The position numbers and the translations under genes were made by a program. This document shows positions 37,503 through 46,591 of a DNA stretch of 64,000 nt, one piece after another. The stretch comes from Lactiplantibacillus mudanjiangensis (GTDB taxonomy: Bacteria > Bacillota > Bacilli > Lactobacillales > Lactobacillaceae): positions 248,001 to 312,000 of the forward strand of contig NZ_BJDY01000007.1 of assembly GCF_005405385.1 (NCBI RefSeq). Direction: 5' to 3'. The notes under the pieces are model-generated. The model saw only the letters and a list, made by a program, of their open reading frames with translations. It searched no databases and was not told the DNA's origin. Positions within the stretch are counted from its first letter, which is position 1. Each line of letters starts with the position of its first letter.

Positions 37503-38627
37503 TTAGTTCTCCCACTGATCTTCAGAAAAATAAGTTGCATCGGCATCTTCCGTCGTTGTTGCCGTTTCTTCAGTTGTTACCGTCACATTTTTTCTAAAGA
37601 GCAATGTCAATGCAGTGACCGTTAAAGTCCCAACTAAAATGGCAAAAATGTAAATCCACCATTTTTCAACGGCGAACCAGCCATAAAATCCAGAGATTGG
37701 GGCGCGGTTAACGGCACCCAAGCCAACCGCAATCGCACTACCTAATGCCGAACCAATCATATTGGCAGGAATGACTTTAAGTGGTGATTCAATTGCAAAC
37801 GGAATTGCACCTTCACTAACACCGATCAAGCCCATGACTAATGACGCATTCCCAGCTTCTTGTAATTCAGGTGAGAATTTCCGTTTATTGATCATCGTCG
37901 CTAATCCTAAGCCTAACGGTGGAATAATAATGGCGACTTGCGCGGCAGTGTTTGGATCATAAACCCCACTGGTTAATAACGCCATCGCAGTTGTAACGGC
38001 GGCTTTATTAACTGGGCCACCTAAGTCAAAGCCAACCATACCACCAATAATGGCCGCTAATAAGACGCGGTTCGTCCCAGTCATACCTTTTAACCAAGCG
38101 GCTAATCCAGTGTTAATCCCAGCGAACGGCACACCAATGACATATTGAATCAAAAATAGCGTGATAAATGAACCGACGACCGGCACAATAAAGACTGGTA
38201 AAACTGATTTTGCAGCTTCTGGTAAATGAATATGGGCGACTAAGAACTTAACGGTATAACCAGCAATCAAGCCAGATGCCAACGCACCTAAGAAGCCCGC
38301 ATTCATGCTAGCAACTAAGGTTCCACCAATAATCCCAGGGGCAATCCCACCTTTATCAGCGACAGAATAAGCAATATAGGCTGAAATAATTGGGAACATT
38401 AAACCAAGCGCAGTCCCACCCCAACCGTCATCGGTATGCAAAAATTGAATAACAGCATTGGCACTCTTGGCCCACTGGGCATCCCAGATATTATTAATGC
38501 CATAAAATGACGCGCCGACCCGGCTAATCGCCATCAAAACGGCGCCGGCAATCACAATCGGAATCATGTATGAAATCCCCGTCATGACATGCTGTTCAAG
38601 CTCTTTACCTAACTTCTTCCAGTTCAT
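37503..38627 (-). CDS. PTS EIIC component, fructose/mannitol family
   Basis: Sugar channel of 374 aa. Multiple long hydrophobic helices and the GGPVNKAA and EGAIPFAI motifs identify the fructose-type EIIC domain. Its 30-residue C-terminal tail is Thr/Glu-rich and cytoplasmic. GGAGGG precedes the ATG. It follows the EIIB gene by 14 bp and precedes the GH38 gene by a few bases, so translation is coupled. It would import and phosphorylate a mannoside with EIIA and EIIB. Confidence 0.85.
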   Translation of the reverse strand: MNWKKLGKELEQHVMTGISYMIPIVIAGAVLMAISRVGASFYGINNIWDAQWAKSANAVIQFLHTDDGWGGTALGLMFPIISAYIAYSVADKGGIAPGIIGGTLVASMNAGFLGALASGLIAGYTVKFLVAHIHLPEAAKSVLPVFIVPVVGSFITLFLIQYVIGVPFAGINTGLAAWLKGMTGTNRVLLAAIIGGMVGFDLGGPVNKAAVTTAMALLTSGVYDPNTAAQVAIIIPPLGLGLATMINKRKFSPELQEAGNASLVMGLIGVSEGAIPFAIESPLKVIPANMIGSALGSAIAVGLGAVNRAPISGFYGWFAVEKWWIYIFAILVGTLTVTALTLLFRKNVTVTTEETATTTEDADATYFSEDQWEN

Positions 38628-38641
38628 GTGACACCCTCCTC

Positions 38642-38962
38642 TTAATTTTGATCAGCTAAGGCTAATGCATCTTCGATGACTTTTTGTGCATTCTTAATTG
38701 GATCACTAACGTTAACTTGTAAGATTTTTTTACCTTCAAAACGATCAGAATCCCGGACTTTAGTATCGGTAGCAAAAATAACGGCTTCACCAATCTGACA
38801 ATCTTTCGCATTCAATCGGTTACCAATTCCCGTGGCACCTTGGGTTTCAACTTTGATTAAAACCCCCATTTTTTTAGCTTGTTGAATCAAGGCTTTTTCA
38901 GCCATGTACGTATGGGCAACACCAGTGGCACATGCGGTTACTGCAATTAATTTTCGACTCAT
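38642..38962 (-). CDS. PTS EIIB component, fructose family
   Basis: 106-aa phosphocarrier. The N-terminal VTACATGVAHTYMAEKAL holds the phosphorylated Cys of fructose-type EIIB proteins. The ATG at 38962 is chosen because GAGG lies eight bases before it; starting upstream would overlap the EIIA gene. It transfers phosphate from EIIA to the incoming sugar at EIIC. Confidence 0.85.
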   Translation of the reverse strand: MSRKLIAVTACATGVAHTYMAEKALIQQAKKMGVLIKVETQGATGIGNRLNAKDCQIGEAVIFATDTKVRDSDRFEGKKILQVNVSDPIKNAQKVIEDALALADQN

Positions 38963-38972
38963 AATCTTTTCC

Positions 38973-39419
38973 TCACTTTTCAAATATTTGTTCTAAATCT
39001 TGACTAGACGTTGCGGCTTGTAACTTGGCACGAACATCATCATCCATCAACGTGCCGGCAAGTTCTGATAATAATTTCAAGTGTTCATTGTCGCCGTCAT
39101 TTGGAATCGCTAACAAAAAGACGTATTCAACTGGTTGATCATCTAACGCTTGCCATTCCACTGGCTGGGCCAACTTCGCAATGGCCACAGCCGAACGAGT
39201 GACGGTATCGGCTTTACCATGTGGAATGGCAATACCCCCGCCTACACCAGTCGTGCCTTCTTGCTCACGTTCATTAACTGCGGCGATGTATTCATCGACA
39301 TCGCCAATTACCCCTTCTTGCAAATAAAGTGTTGCTAATTGCTTAATAATGGCTTGTCGATCTTGACCGACAACATTAAATTTCACTAAATTTGGTTGAA
39401 CAATCGCTGCTACTGTCAT
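38973..39419 (-). CDS. PTS EIIA component, fructose family
   Basis: 148-aa phosphocarrier. The GVGGGIAIPHGK motif contains the active-site His of fructose/mannitol-type EIIA. Its ATG overlaps the stop of the regulator gene (ATGA), with GGAG ten bases upstream. It receives phosphate from HPr. Confidence 0.85.
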   Translation of the reverse strand: MTVAAIVQPNLVKFNVVGQDRQAIIKQLATLYLQEGVIGDVDEYIAAVNEREQEGTTGVGGGIAIPHGKADTVTRSAVAIAKLAQPVEWQALDDQPVEYVFLLAIPNDGDNEHLKLLSELAGTLMDDDVRAKLQAATSSQDLEQIFEK

Positions 39420-41353
39420 TTCTCAATTACTCCTATCAATTGGTTATATAAGTCTTGATCCGATTCACTATTTATTAATATTTCTAAGCGATGTGGATTG
39501 CTGACCAGCTCGTAAAAGTCATCAAAAATCTCATCGATTTCGGCTTGGGTCAAATGCTTGGTCATCGCTAAGAAAAAGATGATACTCACTTGTTGCTCGC
39601 CCCATTGAATCGGCTTGGCCAACGTGCAAACAACAATCCTTGGTTGCGCAATCAAGTCAGGTTCGGCATGAGGAACGGCATAATTACCAAAACTCGTGTA
39701 AGACAAGCTTTCTCGCTTCAAGGCGCTAGCAACGATGCCAGGCTTAGCTAATCGTTGATCTACTAATTGTTGACCTAACAAATTAATAACTGCCTGCCAA
39801 CTTGTTAGCGTGCGTTTCGCAAATACCAGATTGGGTGACAACATGCTTAAAATCTTTCGTTTAACTGGATGAGTTTGATGCGTTGATTGACGAATCGCTT
39901 GTTGGACAAATTGCACTTCATTGCTTTCTAACAATGGTGAAACAATCACCGTCGGAATCGTCGCGACTTGAAGTTGAATCGTGCTAATAATTAAATCAAC
40001 CTGCGTTAGCTTGTGCTGCTGTAAATCTTGTATCGACCACACCCCAACAATTTTTAACTGCGGAAACTGTTTTCGAACTTTGGCGGCCAACAATTGCGCA
40101 GAGCCTAAACCAGTACTACAAACAATGACCACATTAAGGCGATCCGAGACCAACCGCTGTCGCTCCAAGAAAGCCTCTAAATGTAAGGCTAAGTATGCGA
40201 CTTCATCATCATTCATCTGAATCTGTTCATGTTGTTCATAGTATCTCGCTAGATTTAACCCTTCATCAAAAGCCTGCGTATAATTCTGCTTGATGCTTGC
40301 CATAAACGGATTACTGATGGTCGCATTGACTTTGAGTCGTTTAATGGCCGATTCCAAATGCACCGTCAAGCCGACTAACAATTCCTGATCATAGCCAAAG
40401 TCTTTCAAAAGTGTCGGTAACTCACTAAATGCCGGCGTTGCTTGTGGATCAATCTCTAAATGCACCCCACCAGCCGTAGCGGCAATTAAATGAATTTGGA
40501 TATAGCTCACTTCTTCAACTGGTAACTGCACGTTAAACGTTTGATCCAACCGCTTAGCTAACCGTGTGGCGTTAGTTAATTGTTGTTGACCGATTTGTGG
40601 TTTAGCCGGATGGGTCACCTTAATCGGATTACCATCGCGGACCCGCTGAATCGCAATTGCCAAATGAATGACTAATGATTGAAACGCATAATCAGAAATA
40701 GTTAGCTCCCGCTGGGCGACAAATTGATTAACAATGGCGATCAATTGCTTAACCAACGCCGCTGGTAACAAGGTATTATTGGCTAATTCTTGGTAACTCA
40801 CGACATTCTGTTTTTGCCCTGATTCAACCCGCCAGTGCTCACCCCAAAATGTACTTAATAGTCGAAACAACAATTGTCGTTTTTGTTGTTCACTGGCAAG
40901 CAAGCGAATGCCCCGTTTCGGATGATGATCGAGGGTCATCTGTTGTGCAGCTAGTTGTCGTTCTAACTGTTGTAAGTTTCGTTCAATGGTTTTGGCACCA
41001 ATAAATAATTGAGTCGCTAAGTCGCCAACGGTAATGAAGTCACTTGTCTTTAACAGCTGTGTCAAAATATAAGTGACCCGATCGTGATCATTATCTGGAA
41101 TAGCCGTTTGTTGTTGTAACTCTCGCAATAATCGTTGTGGCTCCTCCAAATCACCGACTAATGTGATCCCAATTCGTGGCTGCCGTTTAATCGTGATGAA
41201 GTGTTCCGCTAATACCGGTTCGATCACTTGCAAGTCATGATAAATCGTCTTGGTCGACACCATTAGTTGGGTTGCCAACTGACTAGCGGTTGTTTGCCGA
41301 ACACTCAACAATTGTTGAACTAAATTAAGTTGTCGCTCATTTAAATTCGCCAT
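39416..41353 (-). CDS. PRD-containing transcriptional activator (BglG/ManR type) with EIIB and EIIA domains
   Basis: 645-aa PTS-controlled regulator. Two N-terminal helix-turn-helix domains (ATQLMVSTKTIYHDLQVIE; VGDLATQLFIGAKTIERNL) show that it binds DNA rather than RNA. Then come two PRDs (about 170-390, with His in VIHLAIA and LALHLEAF), an EIIB-like domain (VVIVCSTGLGSAQLLA, with Cys) and an EIIA domain (YAVPHAEP, with His). Activity should depend on phosphorylation by the PTS it controls. GAGGTG precedes the ATG, and it is the first gene of the operon. Confidence 0.9.
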   Translation of the reverse strand: MANLNERQLNLVQQLLSVRQTTASQLATQLMVSTKTIYHDLQVIEPVLAEHFITIKRQPRIGITLVGDLEEPQRLLRELQQQTAIPDNDHDRVTYILTQLLKTSDFITVGDLATQLFIGAKTIERNLQQLERQLAAQQMTLDHHPKRGIRLLASEQQKRQLLFRLLSTFWGEHWRVESGQKQNVVSYQELANNTLLPAALVKQLIAIVNQFVAQRELTISDYAFQSLVIHLAIAIQRVRDGNPIKVTHPAKPQIGQQQLTNATRLAKRLDQTFNVQLPVEEVSYIQIHLIAATAGGVHLEIDPQATPAFSELPTLLKDFGYDQELLVGLTVHLESAIKRLKVNATISNPFMASIKQNYTQAFDEGLNLARYYEQHEQIQMNDDEVAYLALHLEAFLERQRLVSDRLNVVIVCSTGLGSAQLLAAKVRKQFPQLKIVGVWSIQDLQQHKLTQVDLIISTIQLQVATIPTVIVSPLLESNEVQFVQQAIRQSTHQTHPVKRKILSMLSPNLVFAKRTLTSWQAVINLLGQQLVDQRLAKPGIVASALKRESLSYTSFGNYAVPHAEPDLIAQPRIVVCTLAKPIQWGEQQVSIIFFLAMTKHLTQAEIDEIFDDFYELVSNPHRLEILINSESDQDLYNQLIGVIEK

Positions 41354-41388
41354 TCAATCACCTCTTTTTGGTTTAACTTTGTAACTTT

Positions 41389-41415
41389 AGTATACCGATT
41401 GTTTAAGCGCTTACA
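41389..41415 (-). promoter_or_regulatory. Promoter and cre site of the PTS/alpha-mannosidase operon
   Basis: On the minus strand TATACT (41389-41394) is a -10; TGTAAGCGCTTAAA (41402-41415) just upstream matches the CcpA cre consensus at 13 of 14 positions, indicating catabolite repression. Confidence 0.65.
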
Positions 41416-41523
41416 ACGACGCCGATTACCGTAATAATGTGGAACCATGTGACGTCCCCCTTGATTGTTGTACTAGTAGCCTAACTTTACCTATTTTATG
41501 AAGACCTGTATATGAAAATGCAA

Positions 41524-41565
41524 AATAACGGTTTTTAAGTGATCACTCACTTAAAAACCGTTATT
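41524..41565 (-). terminator. Terminator hairpin after the pyrophosphatase-like gene
   Basis: AATAACGGTTTTTAAGTG and CACTTAAAAACCGTTATT form an 18-bp perfect stem. Confidence 0.75.
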
Positions 41566-41576
41566 AGGTTGCCGCT

Positions 41577-41909
41577 TCAATTTAACAATTCAATTTCTGA
41601 ATCAAAATATTGTTCTAAAAAATGAGTCTGTGTCAGAATTTCATGATAGGATAACTGCTCATCAACCGCCGTCACTACCCATTTCATCTCAACGTCATCA
41701 TGCCGGTGAATAATTGCCACCAAACGACCATAAAAGCTGGTCAGTGGTTTGGTCACCGTCTTTGAAATGACGTAAGCGTCTTGCGGCTCACCGTCTCCGC
41801 CTAGGACAGTGGTCACTAAGCCATAATTAATCGGATACACCGTTCCTAACTCATTTCGGTACCCTTTAGGACGATCAACTTTAACATTGACCATCACCTT
41901 ACTTTTCAT
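41577..41909 (-). CDS. Small inorganic pyrophosphatase-like protein
   Basis: 110-aa protein. The pattern DRPKGYRNELGTVYPINYG and GDGEPQDAYVI resembles family I pyrophosphatases (cf. PLNYGY and DGDPxDV), but the protein is much shorter than usual (about 170-180 aa), and the acidic cluster is changed (DGEPQDA). Whether it hydrolyses pyrophosphate is uncertain. AGGAGG lies nine bases before the ATG at 41909; upstream in-frame codons are not plausible. It stands alone. Confidence 0.7.
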   Translation of the reverse strand: MKSKVMVNVKVDRPKGYRNELGTVYPINYGLVTTVLGGDGEPQDAYVISKTVTKPLTSFYGRLVAIIHRHDDVEMKWVVTAVDEQLSYHEILTQTHFLEQYFDSEIELLN

Positions 41910-42007
41910 GACAGCTAACCTCCTACAACCTTTAGCTATCACTAGTCTAGCACGTCACCAGGCCATCCTAAAGTCGTTCACTTTGGGAGGGTGCCTAACT
42001 AACTTAA

Positions 42008-42808
42008 CTATTTTTTCGTCACATCCCCACCAAAGTATTTCTTCGATAACTTAGTCAGTGTGCCATCTTTGCGGAGGGCTTGAATTGCTTTTGAAACTTG
42101 CTTTTGCAATTTAGCGTGCTTCTTATTGAAGATTGCCCCAATTTTTTGCGTCTTAATCTCAGTACCGGCATCAATTAGCTTAATCTTGGCGGTCTTATTT
42201 TGTTTGAAGTAAGCATAGAACGCTTCACGAGAATTAATCGTTCCGGCAACGCGACCTTGGTTGACCAAATCAATCGATTGTTGGAACCCATCCGTTGGGG
42301 TCACCGTCGCCCCTAATCGTTGCGCATCGGTTGCGTTATTACTAGTGGTTGTTTGTGCGACTTTTTTGCCTTTAATATCAGTAATCTTACTAATACTTGA
42401 ACTTTTCTTCACCGCTAATTGCGCTTTAGAGTAAATATATGGTGTTGAAAATAAGTATTTCTTTTGTCGTTGGCTGGTTTCGGCGATATCATTAATCACA
42501 ACATCATATTTGTCCACATCCAGCCCGGCAATCAAGGAATCAAACTTAGTTGGCACAAACTTGGCCTTCAATCCCAGTTTTTTCGCTACTGCTTTACCTA
42601 GATCAACTTCAAAACCGGTTAATTTGCCAGCTTTACGATAACTATACGGTTGGAAAGTGCCTTCCAAGCCAATCGTTAACGTACCCGATGTTTGTAAATC
42701 CAAACTAGTATTCGTACTACTTTTAGTCGAAGTGCCACAGGCCGATAATGTCACTGCCAATACGGCACCTAATACTGCCATCCCTAACCCACGTTGCCAT
42801 TTTTTCAT
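42008..42808 (-). CDS. Amino-acid ABC transporter substrate-binding lipoprotein
   Basis: 266-aa lipoprotein with LSAC lipobox (Cys near 24) and a family-3 solute-binding domain (LTIGLEGTFQPYSYR..GKLTGFEVDLGKAVAKKLG, then YDVVINDIAETSQRQKKYLFS). It resembles cystine or polar amino-acid binding proteins. No permease or ATPase is adjacent, so it must use components encoded elsewhere. GGAG precedes the ATG. A MarR gene lies divergently. Confidence 0.85.
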   Translation of the reverse strand: MKKWQRGLGMAVLGAVLAVTLSACGTSTKSSTNTSLDLQTSGTLTIGLEGTFQPYSYRKAGKLTGFEVDLGKAVAKKLGLKAKFVPTKFDSLIAGLDVDKYDVVINDIAETSQRQKKYLFSTPYIYSKAQLAVKKSSSISKITDIKGKKVAQTTTSNNATDAQRLGATVTPTDGFQQSIDLVNQGRVAGTINSREAFYAYFKQNKTAKIKLIDAGTEIKTQKIGAIFNKKHAKLQKQVSKAIQALRKDGTLTKLSKKYFGGDVTKK

Positions 42809-43010
42809 CCTTACACACTCCTATTTTTTTATCTCGATACAAAAGAATGATTATCAGCCAGTCTAAAATTATTAAGTTATAAGCTACTTATCCACAGGCG
42901 TTTTTCCACTTTATGATTGCATCGCCTAGCCGACGCAATATAATTATTTTTAATGTTGTATTCTAACAATTAATAACGCATACTGTTCATAGCAAAAAGG
43001 AGTTTTAGCC

Positions 43011-43463
43011 ATGGAAAATAATTTTGAGGTTACTCATTTGGCACAGCAACTGAAGCAACTCGCCGGTATCGTGCAACGACAATTAAGTACTGGTCTGAAG
43101 GAACTCGAGATTCCATTAATTGGTAATCAAATTGCTATTTTGGTACAACTGGCTCAGTTTCCAGCCGCCACCATCACCCAAAAACAATTAGAACGTACCT
43201 TCCAGCTGAGCCATCCCACCATGCGTGGACTCATCCAAAGCCTCGTCAAATTGCACTTCATTGAGACCCAGCCAATGGCGCAAGATCAGCGTCAGATCGC
43301 CCTTGTCCTTACACCCGCTGGAATTGCCTTTCTCGTGGATCATGCTGACAAGTTGCGTGGTTTGGTCGATGATACTGAAGATCAACTTGCTGCGACTTTA
43401 CGTCCAGATGAGCAACAACAGCTTAAGCATTTGATGGCCTTATTGCTAGAATCAGTTGCTTAA
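43011..43463 (+). CDS. MarR-family transcriptional regulator
   Basis: 150-aa winged-helix regulator. Residues 55-105 hold the recognition helix and wing (TQKQLERTFQLSHPTMRGLIQSLVKLHFIETQPMAQDQRQIALVLT), typical of MarR proteins. AAAGGAG lies before the ATG. Divergent from the substrate-binding protein, with its own terminator; ligand and targets are unknown. Confidence 0.8.
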   Translation: MENNFEVTHLAQQLKQLAGIVQRQLSTGLKELEIPLIGNQIAILVQLAQFPAATITQKQLERTFQLSHPTMRGLIQSLVKLHFIETQPMAQDQRQIALVLTPAGIAFLVDHADKLRGLVDDTEDQLAATLRPDEQQQLKHLMALLLESVA

Positions 43464-43480
43464 GTCAATTAACTAAAAAC

Positions 43481-43524
43481 TGGTCAACGAAAAAATTTTT
43501 AAGGGGATTCGTTGGCCATTTTTT
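43481..43524 (+). terminator. Terminator of the MarR gene
   Basis: TGGTCAACGAA and TTCGTTGGCCA pair with one G-T, followed by TTTTTT; also lies near the convergent metQ end. Confidence 0.75.
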
Positions 43525-43529
43525 GCAAC

Positions 43530-44387
43530 TTAATCATTAAAATACGATAACGGTTTATTCACGTTAATTTTCGTACCATAATATTTTTGTTTAATATATT
43601 TCTGAATATCAGCCTTATGGTATAACTTAACTAACTTCAAATAGCTTGCTCGGTGCTTATTCTTAGCTGCCGTCGCTAAAATATTAACGTTGGCTTTCGT
43701 ACTTTTGTTGAAGCTTTCGTGATAGATCGAATCACGCAAAACATGCAGGTGACCTTCTAAGGCCACTGTATTAGAAATCAACACCGCATCCACGTTCTTA
43801 ATGATCCGCGGACCAGTAGTATCATCAATTTGCTTAAACTTCAGGTGCCGCGGATTACGCTTAATATCTTTAAGTGAACCCAACGCGCCAAAATTTGCCG
43901 ACAACTTGATTAGCCCAGCCTTTTGCAATAACAGTAACCCGCGCGATGCTTGTGACGGATTATCCGCAATCGCAATCGTAGCGCCATCAGGAATTGCCTC
44001 GACACTAGTTACCTTTTTCGAATAAAGGCCCATCGGTTCTAGATAAGTCGTCCCTAAAGCGGCTAACTTTTCCTTCGGATTTTGTCGATTGTACGTTTCA
44101 TAATATGACCATGACTCAAATGCGTTGACATCTACATCGCCATCGGCCGTCGCTTTATTGAGCTGAACCCCATCCGTAATTTGTTTGACTTTAATCGTCA
44201 ATCCCATTGCTTTGGCATCTTGACTCTTAGCGATATGTTGCCAGATATCATAATCTGAACCCATTGAGCCAACGGTAATCGTGGCGTGCTGGGCTGATTG
44301 CACGGTATAACTCGTCAACTCATGAATGCCCACACAACTCCCAACGATGACGAGTATGCCAGCTAACCACCATGCTAATCGTTTCAT
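43530..44387 (-). CDS. metQ: Methionine ABC transporter substrate-binding lipoprotein
   Basis: 285-aa NlpA-family binding protein for methionine (or a related compound). A short signal with lipobox-like VGSC (Cys18) is followed by TITVGSMGSDYDIWQHIA, and VNAFESWSYYETYN and VDAVLISNTVALEGHL are family segments. The ATG at 44387 is chosen for GGGGAGG nearby. It is the last gene of the metN-metI-metQ operon under a T-box leader. Confidence 0.85.
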   Translation of the reverse strand: MKRLAWWLAGILVIVGSCVGIHELTSYTVQSAQHATITVGSMGSDYDIWQHIAKSQDAKAMGLTIKVKQITDGVQLNKATADGDVDVNAFESWSYYETYNRQNPKEKLAALGTTYLEPMGLYSKKVTSVEAIPDGATIAIADNPSQASRGLLLLQKAGLIKLSANFGALGSLKDIKRNPRHLKFKQIDDTTGPRIIKNVDAVLISNTVALEGHLHVLRDSIYHESFNKSTKANVNILATAAKNKHRASYLKLVKLYHKADIQKYIKQKYYGTKINVNKPLSYFND

Positions 44388-44403
44388 TGCGATTCCTCCC
44401 CGT

Positions 44404-45075
44404 TTAATCATGTGACACCCGCTTAACCAGCCAGTCACCAAAGATCTGCACCACAAACACCAGTACTAAAATAATGACCATCGCGACTAAGGTGACGTCA
44501 TTTTCGAAACGCGCATAGCCGATACTAATTGCAATATCACCAAGGCCACCGGCACCAATCGCCCCAGCCATGGTGGTCAACCCAATTAGGCTAATCACCG
44601 TCACAATTGAGACGCGGATCAAATCCGGTAGTCCTTCTTTTAAATACACCCGAAAGATAATCGCTAACGGACTAGAGCCCATTGATTGTGCCGCTTCCAC
44701 AATCCCCTGATCAACATCCAACAAGGCATTTTGAACTTGACGCGCATAAAACGGAAAAATGCCAAAGACTAATGGGACTAATGACGCCGTTGTCCCCACG
44801 GTGGTGCCCACCAAATAACTGGTTAGTGGCGAAATAACGGCTAACAAAATAATGAACGGGACTGATCGTAATAGATTCGTTAATTTATCTAAAATCTGAT
44901 AAGACGGTTGGTCCGCTAAAATACCATGCGGATGGGTCACCACTAGCAACACGCCCAACCCTAAACCTAAAACACCCGCAATAATTGCCGAAAAAGCCGT
45001 CATATAAAGCGTTTCTAAGGTTGCTTGAATAAATTCACTTTTCATTTGTAAGACATTTGGAATTAACGCTGCCAT
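44404..45075 (-). CDS. metI: Methionine ABC transporter permease
   Basis: 223-aa membrane permease with five or six helices and the EAA-type loop (EAAQSMGSSPLAIIFRVYLKEGLPDLI) that contacts the ATPase. Its ATG overlaps the metN stop (TAATG), so the two are translationally coupled. Length is usual for MetI. Confidence 0.9.
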   Translation of the reverse strand: MAALIPNVLQMKSEFIQATLETLYMTAFSAIIAGVLGLGLGVLLVVTHPHGILADQPSYQILDKLTNLLRSVPFIILLAVISPLTSYLVGTTVGTTASLVPLVFGIFPFYARQVQNALLDVDQGIVEAAQSMGSSPLAIIFRVYLKEGLPDLIRVSIVTVISLIGLTTMAGAIGAGGLGDIAISIGYARFENDVTLVAMVIILVLVFVVQIFGDWLVKRVSHD

Positions 45076-46142
45076 TAGTCACTCAGTCCCTTCACTACTT
45101 GTTCATCAATTAGCCGGGTATGTACCCCTTGATCCGCCATCCGAGCCACCGCTGCATTAAATCCAGTGATATCACCCGTGATGATGGCGATCATATCCCC
45201 CACATTTTGCCCATCGATCTGATCAATATTGGCAAATAAGATATTGACGTCTACTTTAAATTCCTGTGAGAGTTGTGAAATCACGCCCTTTTTCGTGGCT
45301 TGACCAATGAACTTAAACGCGATCAATTCTTGATTAGCGGCTAATTCACTAAGCTTGATCGTTCGCGTAATCCGCTGAATTGCCGCTCGGACGTTGGTTG
45401 AAGTTTCGACAAAATCGAGCGTGATTGGCGCTTTTGGTGCGGTAAAGACTTGTGCGACGGGACCACGTTCGACAATGCGACCATTCTCCATAACGGCAAC
45501 ATGGTGACAAATACTTTTAATCACTTGCATCTCATGAGTGATTAGGACGATGGTCACGCCTAGCTCCCGGTTTAATCGTTGTAATAGTGCCAAGATAGCC
45601 GCGGTCGTTTTTGGGTCAAGGGCGCTAGTGGCTTCATCCGAAATAAGCACTTGTGGATCAGTCACGAGTGCCCGAGCAATCGCCACGCGCTGCTTTTGAC
45701 CACCGGATAATTTATTAGGATACGTGTCGGCATAATCCGCTAAGCCCACCAATTTTAGTAGTGCTAAGGCCTTTGCTTGTCGATCACGTTTGCTAATCTT
45801 TTGGCCTAATAGCGGATAAATCACATTCCCCAAAACGGTCCGCGATTGCATCAGGTTAAAATGTTGAAAAATCATGCCAACCTGTTTGCGTGCTTGGCGC
45901 AATGCTGCCGGTGCCAGCGTCTGTAATTGCTGTCCATTAACCGTGACCCGTCCGGTCGTTGGCAATTGCAATAAATTAATGACCCGGACTAACGTACTTT
46001 TCCCGGCGCCAGAATAACCAATAATGCCATAAATATCACCGGTATCGATTTGTAGATTAACGTCTTGCACCGCATTAACCTTTTGTTGCCCATCGTTAAA
46101 GGTCACCGAAATATCTGCTAACTCAATAATGTGTTCACTCAT
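45075..46142 (-). CDS. metN: Methionine ABC transporter ATP-binding protein
   Basis: 355-aa ATPase. Walker A GYSGAGKST, signature LSGGQKQRVAIARAL, Walker B VLISDEATSALD and switch His (LITHEM) are present. The C-terminal 80 residues are the NIL/ACT-like domain, which in MetN senses methionine and inhibits transport. AGAGGA lies eight bases before the ATG at 46142, downstream of the T-box terminator. Confidence 0.9.
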   Translation of the reverse strand: MSEHIIELADISVTFNDGQQKVNAVQDVNLQIDTGDIYGIIGYSGAGKSTLVRVINLLQLPTTGRVTVNGQQLQTLAPAALRQARKQVGMIFQHFNLMQSRTVLGNVIYPLLGQKISKRDRQAKALALLKLVGLADYADTYPNKLSGGQKQRVAIARALVTDPQVLISDEATSALDPKTTAAILALLQRLNRELGVTIVLITHEMQVIKSICHHVAVMENGRIVERGPVAQVFTAPKAPITLDFVETSTNVRAAIQRITRTIKLSELAANQELIAFKFIGQATKKGVISQLSQEFKVDVNILFANIDQIDGQNVGDMIAIITGDITGFNAAVARMADQGVHTRLIDEQVVKGLSD

Positions 46143-46480
46143 CACACTCTTCCTCTCATTAAAAAAGCGCCCATTCATCTTTAATCTGATTATCAGATTA
46201 AGGACGAATGGACGCTTTTCCGTGTTACCACCTTATTTCGCATGACCCTCACAGGCCACCGCACTTCAAGTCTCGCTAATAATATTAACAAAACTCTAAA
46301 CTCGCTAACGGGAGTGCCCGTCAATGCTTAACGAATCCGCTCGGCATTGAATTTTGCATTGTAAGACCATCTTCAATATCAACCATTGACTACCTCACAC
46401 CAACTGGCAGCTCTCTGCGACAATCGTTTCATATCTACTCATCTTACGCGTTTATATTCAACTGTTTACTTAGTTGTTTA
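46143..46480 (-). ncRNA. T-box leader upstream of metNIQ
   Basis: On the minus strand the leader has an AGTAGA-type bulge near its 5' end, a long Stem I region, the T-box element AAGGTGGTAACACGG (complement of 46221-46235) and an intrinsic terminator (46161-46218: CGTCCATTCGTCC region with ATGAATGGGCGC and six T). This is the order of Gram-positive T-boxes, which sense uncharged tRNA. The operon implies tRNA-Met; the specifier codon could not be assigned surely, though ATG triplets occur in the Stem I region. Confidence 0.85.
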
Positions 46481-46591
46481 TAGTATCACGCTGTTTTTAT
46501 GATAAGTCAATGGCAAAATTAATTACATTTTAATCAAAGTTAAAAGTTGCTTTTAAACAATTATCGTCGATAAGACCAAAACTAGACTTAC

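Noticed and set aside
46143-46480. SAM riboswitch upstream of metN
   Set aside because: The conserved GGTGG element next to a terminator and the Stem I arrangement fit a T-box instead.
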